DNA from: G963668655 sp963668655
GTDB taxonomy: Bacteria > Myxococcota_A > SURF-8
Direction of reading: 5' to 3'
DNA: 64,000 nucleotides
NCBI GenBank assembly: GCA_963668655.2
Contig: CAXXPQ010000003.1
Location: 558,001-622,000 of the forward strand
Shown: piece after piece, positions 17,495 to 25,800 of the stretch
Layout: every line of letters starts with the position of its first letter
Position numbering within the stretch: the first letter of the stretch is position 1
Translations under genes and position numbers: made by a program
The notes under the pieces: model-generated
Databases searched by the model: none
Seen by the model: the letters and a program-made list of their open reading frames with translations, nothing else
Told to the model about the DNA's origin: nothing

Positions 17495-18157
17495 TTATTC
17501 TACTATACCACAAAGCGACTGCATGGTGGCGGGATTGAAGGAGCCGGTGTAGTAGGGTGTATAATTAATAAGAGGATTGCAGTCCCCAGATCGACTGGGT
17601 TCATCTCCGGTTCCGTCTTGCACGTCATTCCAGTTGTCACTGCAATCCCAACCGTAGTACATGAAACCACAAGTTCCGGTGCCTGGATCGGGAAACAAAT
17701 GGTAGTGTGAGCCATCGTGTATGGAAATTTTGTTTGCCAGTCCGGTTCCTCCCACAACGAAATTATCTGCATCTTCCCCCGCAGGCGCACGATTGACGAC
17801 CCCGTTCTTTTTCACCCAAATGTCGTTACATACCACGGCATAGCTGCTGGTGCTGGTGGATTCGCTGATGTAAATACCTTTTGCATCGACAGTGTTGTTC
17901 TCATTTACGACACTGTTACGATAAACCTCGAATTGCGTCACATACCCCAGATCAATGCCCTCTGCAAATCCTTCGATGTCATTGTCATGGATATAGACAT
18001 CTGATCCATGCTCAACAAATACTCCAAATTTTTTCGCAGTTCCGGCACTATTGGACATGGAATTGCCGGTGCCGTCGCCCCCGACGATCAAATCGTCCAC
18101 GTATTGGGCGTATACGCCGCCTTCCACTTCCGAGAAGGTATTGTCCAGGATCGTCAT
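17495..18157 (-). pseudogene. right-handed beta-helix protein, 5'-truncated
   Basis: The 220 residues shown have the repeating turns of a parallel beta-helix (NosD/CASH type): TILDNTFSE, YIHDNDIEGF, EVYRNSVVNENN, about 20-25 residues apart. There is no signal peptide, and the frame continues upstream of the ATG at 18157 (HLTG, in the same repeat register), then loses its character at about 18165-18175, where a plus-strand gene fragment begins. I infer that the 5' part was removed when the neighbouring mobile region arrived. The C-terminal part has paired Cys (CGFMYYGWDC). It probably was an exported cell-surface protein, co-transcribed with the lipoprotein downstream. Confidence 0.65.
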
Positions 18158-18186
18158 GCCGGTCAGATGAGGATACGGTGCTGGTC

Positions 18187-18540
18187 ATGCTCCATGCAGG
18201 TCTGTTTGAATCGGGCATGAACGAGTACCTGGAGATCGAGCCTGTGGAGCTTGAGGATATTTATCTGCCATTCCCTAAGCCTTACATCATGGATTACCAT
18301 ACAGCGGTCGGAAAGCGCAGGCTTGAACGCTGGAAGCGCGAGACGGGACAGAAGCTCTGGTTTGGAGTGGACATCGACAAGCTCGATTACAGATGGGCCG
18401 GAGGATGTGTGCCGCTGTACTGGAGATTCATTGCTTGGAAGCGATTCGGTGCGGAGATGGATAAGCATAGATGGAATGAAGTGCTTCTGACTGAGGAAGA
18501 GAAGCGGGAGATAGAAGGACTAGCCTGGGCGGAAGAATGA
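18187..18540 (+). pseudogene. orphan gene fragment at the island's left junction
   Basis: About 117 residues from the first in-frame ATG, with natural-looking protein composition (motifs KPYIMDYHTAVGKRRLERW and KLWFGVDIDKLDYRW) and a normal stop. There is no ribosome binding site, and the frame runs back into the opposite-strand beta-helix gene, so the 5' end is probably lost. I recognise no family. It is the first sequence of the second mobile region. Confidence 0.45.
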
Positions 18541-19057
18541 ATGAAAGCTGAAGTGAAGAGAGGATCAGAGCAGGTGTTAGAAAAGTCAGAGTTTCGATTT
18601 TAGCTGTTAGAATCTGTTCGAAACGGGGTTAAACACTGTCAGAATAGGTGTTAAAAACAAGATTCCTCGCGCAATTAATTGCACAGGCAGTCATTGCAAT
18701 CGGCATGAAACAGGCGCTACTTATGGGATGAAGATTGAATTGCACGATTGAAGAGAATTGGATAAGTGTAGGCATATTAATCAGATAGCTGGTTTTCGAT
18801 TGAGTCAGCTTAGGTTAGTCAGCTGCAATCGATTGCACACGTCGTCCAGTTACAGGACAGGGTTTGACTGGTAGTCATAGAGTTCTAATCTCAACTTGCC
18901 AAATTCGAACCGAAAAGCGTTTGGTTCGAGAGGTAAAGCCTGCCTTCGACTCCATCCGATAACCCGCGAAAAAAAACTACCTACAACTACCCACCCAAAA
19001 TTTCTCTCGCAACACAAGAGAACCTCCGAAGCAAATAGCCGAATCTCTTGGTAGCTA
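18541..19057. other. non-coding part of the second mobile region
   Basis: About 500 bp without a supported gene between the orphan fragment and the IS element. It is marked by repeated TGCAAT/ATTGCA hexamers, including two perfect palindromes (listed separately). The last 200 bp (18850-19050) show no gene I trust on either strand. Confidence 0.5.
18671..18837. repeat. cluster of TGCAAT/ATTGCA palindromes
   Basis: Perfect palindromes GCAATTAATTGC (18671-18682) and TGCAATCGATTGCA (18824-18837), with further ATTGCA copies at 18693-18698 and 18739-18744. The same core hexamer recurs at least five times in 170 bp. This is the type of pattern expected of protein-binding sites such as operators, iterons or recombination sites of the mobile region. 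Confidence 0.45.
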
Positions 19058-19073
19058 TTAGAGTCAGTATTAC

Positions 19074-19697
19074 TCATTTTGCGCCACCGCAGATGGAGCG
19101 GCAAAGCGCCGGGTTTTGCATGAAGGAGCGCAGCGCTTCCATCAGGTGATCCGTCAATTCGGCATGATTCCTTGCAATGAACTGACTGAAGAACCGGTTT
19201 TTCATCACCAGCCAGATACGCTCGATAGGATTGAAGTCCGGCGAGTACGGAGGCAGATACAGTGGCTCGATCCGGCCCCAGTGCAAGGCTTTCGTCTTAT
19301 GCCAGCTTGCGTTGTCCATAATCATCACCACCCGCCCCGAGCCGATCTCCTTCTGCATGTGATCCAAGAAAATCTGAAAACTCTCCGTGTTCACAACCGG
19401 CAGAATCAGGCTAAAGAAAGCCCCGTTTTCAGGACAAACAGCCCCCACGATGTTGTCCTTGATGTGCTTGCCCGTGTACGGCATTGTCGGCTTGGAGCCG
19501 CGTTTGGCCAGAATGCGCCGCGGCTTGGGATCGCCCATCACCCCGCTTTCGTCCTGATACCAGATCTCGATCTCCGGATCGGATTCGAGCGCGGACAAAA
19601 GCTCCTGGAAACGCGCGCGCATCGCCTGGTCTTGTTTGTCCGGCCACGGACGCGGGCGCAGGTAGCGATAGCCCATCTGCCGCAGCACGTAGCACAC
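19074..19697 (-). CDS. IS630 transposase, catalytic half (OrfB)
   Basis: DDE transposase catalytic domain of the IS630/Tc1 superfamily, 207 residues from the first ATG. The three acidic residues are visible: Asp in YQDESG, Asp in IMDNASW and Glu in PDFNPIERIW. The frame stays open upstream to the A8 run at 19725-19732, so the real product is most likely a fusion with the upstream half made by a -1 frameshift. It ends 16 bp from the left end of the element. Confidence 0.9.
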   Translation of the reverse strand: MCYVLRQMGYRYLRPRPWPDKQDQAMRARFQELLSALESDPEIEIWYQDESGVMGDPKPRRILAKRGSKPTMPYTGKHIKDNIVGAVCPENGAFFSLILPVVNTESFQIFLDHMQKEIGSGRVVMIMDNASWHKTKALHWGRIEPLYLPPYSPDFNPIERIWLVMKNRFFSQFIARNHAELTDHLMEALRSFMQNPALCRSICGGAK

Positions 19698-19714
19698 GTG
19701 CGAGTAGCTGATCT

Positions 19715-20095
19715 CTAATCGGTGTTTTTTTTAAGGTGGCCGCGAATGGCGATGGCCGTGATCTTACGCCCGTTGATGGTTTCGCGGATGTCGAAGATGT
19801 CTTCGATTTCCGCCCGCATCTCGGGCGTCACTTTCGAGGCGCGACCACGGTGTCGGCTTTTCAATCCCTCCCTTCCAAATTCATCCCAGCGCCGGCGCCA
19901 GCGCGTGATGGCCGACTCGGAAACCCCGATGATTTCTGCCACATCCTTGCGTGTGCGTCCCTTCATCAACAGGCGGATGGCGTTGAGGCGCTCCTTCAAC
20001 TTCCCGTCGCGCTCCTTGCGGTACTGCGCTTCGACTTCCTCAAGCCCGCCTTTCGTCGTGTCTGGTCGCTTCAGGTTAGGCATGCCCACAAGCAT
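19715..20095 (-). CDS. IS630 transposase, DNA-binding half (OrfA)
   Basis: 126 residues with a helix-turn-helix region typical of IS630 (KGRTRKDVAEIIGVSESAITRWRRRW, written here as its two helices: RKDVAEIIGV and ESAITRWRRRW) and a second HTH before the end. The frame terminates just after a run of eight A residues (GHLKKNTD). Slipping back one base there continues into the catalytic half (LKKKHRLEISYS). The start is ATG 20095 or the in-frame ATG at 20083. Confidence 0.85.
   Translation of the reverse strand: MLVGMPNLKRPDTTKGGLEEVEAQYRKERDGKLKERLNAIRLLMKGRTRKDVAEIIGVSESAITRWRRRWDEFGREGLKSRHRGRASKVTPEMRAEIEDIFDIRETINGRKITAIAIRGHLKKNTD
19725..19732 (-). other. A8 slippery site for -1 frameshifting in the transposase
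   Basis: Eight consecutive A on the coding (minus) strand, at the overlap of the two transposase frames. A -1 shift joins the HTH half to the DDE half. Homopolymer slippage of this sort (by ribosome or RNA polymerase) is the usual way to express two-frame IS transposases. Confidence 0.75.
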
Positions 20096-20156
20096 ACCTT
20101 ATTTTGAATGGAATTAATACCCCCCGTAGCGCATTTCTATTAATAGTGGCTATAAG

Positions 20157-20501
20157 CTTGCTCCCGATGGTGTGGCTGAAATTAAAGATACCAACCGGAA
20201 TCAGTACCTCTATGTCGGAATTGAATGCGATCAAGGCACGGAGAGGGTTCGTATTTTACAAAGCAAGCTTCAACGATACGTCCAGGTTTTCAAAGCAGAA
20301 CGACTTGACGAACTCTGGTGGATAGTGGATGCGGGAAAAAGAAGACAGCAGACGATTCATCAGCTTTCCTTACAAGCCGGTCTGGCAAGTGTCGTGCGTA
20401 TTATGGAACGCGGCTACATCACACAACGTCCGGTAAAACCTCCCATGCCAAGATTATCAGTCGCCATTCAAGCTGACATAAGCTTGAATATGGAGAACTG
20501 A
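20157..20501 (+). pseudogene. C-terminal fragment of a replication-relaxation-like protein, cut by the IS
   Basis: The reading frame KLAPDGVAEIKDTN runs straight out of the right end of the IS. The next block, YVGIECDQGTERVRILQSKL, fits the (E)vDrGTE...l..Kl..Y core seen in replication-relaxation family proteins of plasmids and conjugative elements. About 115 residues remain; a GTG at 20172 is available but has no ribosome binding site. Joining the IS flanks (removing the IS and one TA) does not give a long N-terminal extension: a stop lies eight codons upstream. The family assignment is tentative. Confidence 0.45.
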
Positions 20502-20551
20502 GATGCGAACAAACTATTGTCATTACAACTTGTTAGCGGTTTGTCCCTCAA

Positions 20552-20590
20552 CGCTGTCAGGCGGTCTGTTGGTAGGCGCTGTCAGGCGGT
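20552..20590 (+). repeat. two 14-bp direct repeats
   Basis: CGCTGTCAGGCGGT occurs at 20552-20565 and 20577-20590, an exact 25-bp period. They lie 28 bp before the small gene that precedes the serine recombinase. Possible binding sites for an element-encoded regulator or recombinase. Confidence 0.5.
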
Positions 20591-20617
20591 ATCGCAAGAA
20601 AGCCACAGGTGCTTAAA

Positions 20618-20860
20618 ATGATAAGCGTTAATACGGAAATACAAAATAACAAGGAAGAGAGTTCGTTGAATAGTAAATTCAAGCGCAAACGAAAGAAGAG
20701 AAAGCTTCAAGTGGAAGTGGTTGTTGTGCCAGCCGGAAGCTTGAAATCAGCCCGAACAAAAGATAACACCCGTCAAGATTTTCTAAACGAACTTGCCCAG
20801 GCCATGGTTGAAATCGTACCCGAGAAAAAAGTGAATGACGAAAAAGAAAAAAAGGCTTGA
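20618..20860 (+). CDS. small basic protein upstream of the recombinase
   Basis: 80 residues from ATG 20618, with a Lys/Arg cluster (KFKRKRKKRKL at about 20-30) and a helical C-terminus rich in Lys and Glu. No family recognised. It lies 60 bp before the serine recombinase on the same strand. Small basic proteins often accompany large serine recombinases in integrated elements, possibly as directionality or accessory factors; here that is only inference from position. Confidence 0.5.
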   Translation: MISVNTEIQNNKEESSLNSKFKRKRKKRKLQVEVVVVPAGSLKSARTKDNTRQDFLNELAQAMVEIVPEKKVNDEKEKKA

Positions 20861-20920
20861 ACTTGAGAATATATTCTGGTATGCCAGTTGTTATGTAATG
20901 AATCTCTAGCGGAGTATCAA

Positions 20921-22618
20921 ATGCCAACAAGAAAATGTGCCCTCTATGCCCGAGTCAGCACCTTCAAACAGGCAATGGTTGAAGAGGGTAGCCTTGACAC
21001 CCAACTTGATCTGATGCGCAAGCGTATTGAAATGGAAAATCAGGCGGACCTTGAAAATCGTTGGGAAGTGGTTGACGAATACCGTGAAGAGGGAGCCAGC
21101 GCCAAGAATCTTGATCGGCCGGAGTTCAAACGCCTGTTGGCGGATATTGAACAAGGAAAAGTGGAACTCGTCTTGGTCGTAAAGCTCGATAGAATCACTC
21201 GTTCCATTCGGGATTTCTATGACCTGATGGAAGTCTTTCGCAAATACGGAGTTGAATTTGTCAGTTTACGGGAAAAATTCGATACCACAACGGCGATGGG
21301 CGAGTTCACCATGAACCTGCACCTTTCCATCGCCCAGTTGGAACGCAAACAAACCGCCGAACGCACTTCTGCTACGATGAACTACCGTGCCTCAAGAGGA
21401 TTGTCCAATGGGGGTCATATTCTCGGCTACAAATCGGATACGAAGCGAAAAGGTCATTTAGAAATAGTGCCGGAACAGGCCAAGACAGTACGAGAGCATT
21501 TTTATAAAAAATGCGTGGAACTGGGCTCAGCTTGCGCCGTTCATCGCTACCTAATGAAAATGGGTATCAAGCGGCCGGAATACACGTCCAGAAGAGGCAA
21601 GAAGCATGGTGGCACACCCTACAACGTTCCGGCTGTGATCCGCATCCTCACCAATAAAAAATATATCGGTTTAATCGAGTACAATGGTGAAGTTTTTCAA
21701 GGCCAGCATGATTCAATTATCGATGAACAGCTTTTCAATGAAGTGCAAGGGATTTTAGCTCGCAATCGGGAGATCCCCAATCCCAAGCGGGATAAGAGAA
21801 CCCACACCTTTTTATTACAAGGATTGCTTCGTTGTGGTCGTTGCGGTTCCATGATGACGCCTCGTTGGGGAACAGGTCGAGGAAAAGAACTTTACTTTTA
21901 CTATGAATGCGTCAAGCGCAGTAAGAGCCAGAAGCTTGAATGCGATACTCGTTATCTACCCGCACCCGCCATTGAATCGTTTGCCATTGAACAGTTGAAA
22001 CAGGCGGTAATAAATGAAGAGGAAATAAAATACATCATAGAGAAAGCCAACAGATTGAGAAACACCACGCTAAATGACATTGAAATCGATATTGCCAATA
22101 CAAAGAAAAGTCTACAAGGAATAGAAAATAAGATAAGAAACATTGTGCAGATTGTTGAAGACGGCGGCGACTTCAGCTCCCTTAAAACTCAACTTGTCAA
22201 ATTGGAAACGAACCAAAAAGAACTGAAAAACGATTTAACGACTCTGGAATTCAAGAAAACAAAAACAGAAGCCAGCATTCTTTCAGCGGAAATCGTTACC
22301 CGAGAATATGCCTCTGTGCCCAAAATCGTAGATGAGCTTTTTCTTTCACGCGGCTGGGAGCGGCTGAAGCGGCTCCTTCAACAGTACATCGAGGTCATCG
22401 AATGGACGGAGGACGAAAACGACAGTAAAACCGGCACGATGAAAATCATGCTTTTCGAGCATGCTCAGCCGTATCTTGACCATAAAAACAAAATGCTCAG
22501 CGATCCGCGTGAAAGTGGTTCGCTGAGCAATAACAGTTGGCGACCCCAGCGGGATTTGAACCCGCGTCGCCGGCGTGAAAGGCCGGTGTCCTTACCCCTA
22601 GACGATGGGGTCGCATGA
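20921..22618 (+). CDS. large serine recombinase
   Basis: A 565-residue site-specific recombinase. The resolvase domain (about 1-150) has the catalytic Ser in YARVST (residue 11) and the Arg-containing KLDRITRS motif. A recombinase domain follows (about 165-280, GYKSDTKRKG...IRILTNKKYIG), then a zinc ribbon with CGRCGS and a later Cys, then a coiled coil (about 390-450). ATG 20921 is preferred: it starts the conserved fold and follows GGAG. The last 26 residues (from WRPQRDLNP) are encoded by the antisense strand of tRNA-Glu, so the natural C-terminus has been replaced by integration at the tRNA. Confidence 0.93.
   Translation: MPTRKCALYARVSTFKQAMVEEGSLDTQLDLMRKRIEMENQADLENRWEVVDEYREEGASAKNLDRPEFKRLLADIEQGKVELVLVVKLDRITRSIRDFYDLMEVFRKYGVEFVSLREKFDTTTAMGEFTMNLHLSIAQLERKQTAERTSATMNYRASRGLSNGGHILGYKSDTKRKGHLEIVPEQAKTVREHFYKKCVELGSACAVHRYLMKMGIKRPEYTSRRGKKHGGTPYNVPAVIRILTNKKYIGLIEYNGEVFQGQHDSIIDEQLFNEVQGILARNREIPNPKRDKRTHTFLLQGLLRCGRCGSMMTPRWGTGRGKELYFYYECVKRSKSQKLECDTRYLPAPAIESFAIEQLKQAVINEEEIKYIIEKANRLRNTTLNDIEIDIANTKKSLQGIENKIRNIVQIVEDGGDFSSLKTQLVKLETNQKELKNDLTTLEFKKTKTEASILSAEIVTREYASVPKIVDELFLSRGWERLKRLLQQYIEVIEWTEDENDSKTGTMKIMLFEHAQPYLDHKNKMLSDPRESGSLSNNSWRPQRDLNPRRRRERPVSLPLDDGVA
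22538..22612 (-). tRNA. tRNA-Glu (UUC)
   Basis: 75 nt including an encoded CCA. The acceptor stem GACCCCA pairs with TGGGGTC, with discriminator G. The anticodon stem-loop is CCGGC-CTTTCAC-GCCGG (anticodon TTC). The T-loop TTCAAAT is standard and the T-stem is GCGGG/CCCGC. The 3' end faces the mobile region. Confidence 0.95.
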
Positions 22619-22636
22619 AAAACATTGTCAAAGAAG

Positions 22637-22712
<76 letters not shown>

Positions 22713-22878
22713 ATAAAGGCGGGCCGTATCAGCTGCCCGCGACGGACGCAAACTATTAGCAGGTTGGAGTATCCTTGTCAAGAATTTTCATGAACGGAAA
22801 AAGAATTTCTTTTCAGTCCGTGATTTTGACATTCTTCGGGACGTTTCGAAAGGAAAATGTCCACGTATTTCGTAAGGC

Positions 22879-25800
22879 TCAGCGTTTCTTCAGCCAGTAA
22901 ATCTCGTCTTCAACGTCCGTCTTGTCGATGGCCTCCGGACTCAATTTAAGGTAGGTTTCGAATTCCTTGATCGCGTTCTGTTTGCGCCTCAATGCTTTGT
23001 AGGCATATCCGAGTCCAAGATGGGCCTGGGGAGAGTTCTGATCGTACTGAATCGCCAGCTGGAGATATTTGATGGCCATTTTCGGCTTCCCCATTTCCTG
23101 GTAAACCAGCCCCAGTTTCTTGTATGGATTCGGATTTTCCGGCGACAGCTTGATGGCGGCCTTGTATTGATCGATGGCCAGCTTGTACTGACGCATTTCA
23201 AAATAACAGTCACCCAGTTCGATCAATGCGGAGTTGATGGTGGGGTCCAATTTCGTGGCCATGCGAAACATTTTGATGGCAGGAACGAACATATTCTGCG
23301 CCCGGAAGCTGATTCCCTTGCGAAGATAAGCCTCCGCGTAATCTTCCTTCAGCGCGATCGCGCTGTCATAGTATTCCAGGGCGTCCGTATATTTTTCCTG
23401 TTTCTCCAGAAGCACGGCGAAGTAGAACAGATGTTCCGGATTCTTTTTGTCCAGTTGAATGGCTTGCTCGAAGTATTCGGTGGCCAGGTCGTATTTTTTC
23501 TTTTCCAGGTTGACGCGTCCCAGATAGAAGGCGGCTCGCGCGAAGCCCGGCTTCAGGGTCAGCGATCGTTTGAAGGCCGGTTCGGCCTTGGCCATGTTTC
23601 CCTTGTCAAAATAAGCCACTCCGGCGTGGTAGAAGTATTCGTAGTCGTGGGCGTTGAGATTCACGGCTTTTTCATACTCGTTGACCGCCTTATCCAAGTC
23701 GTTCATCAGATAATACGTGCGTCCGAGACCGTAATAGGCTTTGTCGCTTTTATCGTCCAGGTTCAGTACGGATTCGTATTGTTCCAGAGCGGCTTCGAGT
23801 TGTCCGTTGTCCCGAAGCGTGTTGGCCAGTTTATAGCGTGCGTCGGAAAACATGGGATCGATCTCGATGGCGCGCTTGAATTCTTCCTCGGCCTTGGCCA
23901 CGTCCCCCTGGTGCAGATGCATTTCACCCAGGAACTGGTGGACTTTGGGAGAGTTGGGATTGACCAGTTTGGCCTTCTGGATGAATTCTCCCGCCTTGGT
24001 GATGTTATCCTGTTTCAGATAGCTCATGGCGGCGCTGGTGTAATATTCCACGCCGTTGGGATCCAGTTTGATGGCGGTTTCGTATTTCTCCAGGGCTTTC
24101 TTTGGCTGATACAGATTCTCCAGCGCCTGTCCCTGAAGATAATGAACCGTGGCGTCCTTCGGAGCGATCTTTGCGGCGTCCTCCAGTTTGAACAGCGCCT
24201 GATCGGGGCGGTTCAGCGTTAACAAACAGCGCGCCAGATCCAGGTGACATTGAATTTCCTTCGGATTGTTCCGGATGCAGAGCGCGTACTGCTCCTGACC
24301 TTTCTCGCACTCATGTTTTTCCCGGTAGAAGGTTCCCAGCATGCGATTGTAGACGAAGTTGTCCGGCTCGTTTTCGATAGCGGCCGCCAGTTCTTTGACG
24401 ACTTTATACGGTTCGTTGCGCTGGTTGTAGATATTGGCGGAATAGAAATGGATTCGCGCCAGTTGTTTTTTGGAAAGCTTTTCCTTGAACGAAGTCCGAA
24501 GACTGTGCAGTTCCATCTCCGCCTTGTTCAGCGTATTCTCGTCTTTGAGGAAAAGACCTGCCAGCTCGATCTGGCTGTCCAGGTGCTCCGGATCTTTTTC
24601 CAGCGCCTTGGAAAATGCGGTTCGAGCCTTTTCCGTCTCCTTCAGCGCTTCGAACAGCATTCCCTGCAAGTAGTACGTCCGGGCGGTAGCTTCTTTTCCT
24701 TCGATTATCGTTTCCAGGTATTTCCGGGCGGGCTTCACATCCGGAAGATTAAGGAAGGCTTCCGCGATCATATGCAAGGCTCTGCGGTTTTTCGGTTGGC
24801 TGATAAGGGCCTTTTGCAAGACGTCCCGGGCCTGGTCGAACTGCTTGTCGTACATCAGCTCCGCGCCTTTGGCGAATAGAATATCCGGTTCTTCCTTCGG
24901 TAGATTTTCCACTTGCTCAAGGGCGTTCTTTCCCTCCAGAAGCAGATTCTCTTTGCTCCCGAAACGCCGCATGACATCGTAATCGACTTGAGCGAGAGAG
25001 GCCCAAATCAGGGCGACTCCTCGGAAATCCGGAACCTTCAGCATGTCCAGAAAAATCATTCGCGCTTTCATGTATCCATCGTAGCTGTCGGACTCGATGG
25101 CCTTCTGCGCCTCGTCGAATCGGTCGCGGTAACGGGTTTTCAATTGCTCGTAAAGGGGCTTGTCGGCCACGCTCTGCCCCGTAATCAAATCGAAGATGCT
25201 GACTTCCTCCACGAACTCCACGTAAATGAAGACTCCGATTAGAGCAACGGCGACCGCAACGGCCGTAATGATCTTCGTATTGTACTTCAGCGTTTTCTGC
25301 TTCATGGGGGAGACGACTTCCATCGTTCCCGATCGGCGGCGCTTTCGACTTTCCTCCAAAGCGGCCAGACGTTGTTTTTCCTGGTCTCCCACCGCAGCCG
25401 GACCGGACGCCGCGGACGTTTCTCCCCCACCGGATGCTTTCTTGGCTTCCAGCGCCACACGGAAGGCTTCCACGGAATGAATCGGCTGCCAGTCTCCACC
25501 GGAAAGGCTGACTTCCTCGGTGCCTTCCAGCTTGGTTTGCCGGATCATATCGACGATGGTGTTGACGGGGAAGGGACCGAACACCTTTCCATTGGGACGT
25601 CTGACCTGGTACAACTCGATTGTATCGCCCCCGCCGCCATCGGCCGGAAGCTCGTTCAGGAAATCGATATCGCTGTTGTCCAGCATGGACAAACGCTCCG
25701 GCTCGTTGCCTTCATGCAGAGCCAGTCCCGGCTGGCCATTCGCCATTCCATCGACCGAGGTCATGCCGTCGTCCATGACCATCTGGTCCTGGTCCAGCAT

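Larger units (their letters stand above)
19058..20152 (-). mobile_element. complete IS630-family insertion sequence
   Basis: About 1.1 kb. The ends are imperfect inverted repeats (about 20 of 30 positions match; the best blocks are AGTCAGTATTA / AGCCACTATTA and TTTGCGCCAC / AATGCGCTAC). A TA dinucleotide flanks both ends (19056-19057 and 20153-20154), as expected for IS630-type elements, which duplicate TA. It contains one transposase in two frames joined by an A8 slippage site. The right flank is the truncated gene at 20157. Confidence 0.85.

Noticed and set aside
16697..17710. 337-codon plus-strand frame opposite the acidic lipoprotein
   Set aside because: It is the reverse of the Asp/Glu-rich tract, with Val/Arg/Ile runs; no ribosome binding site.
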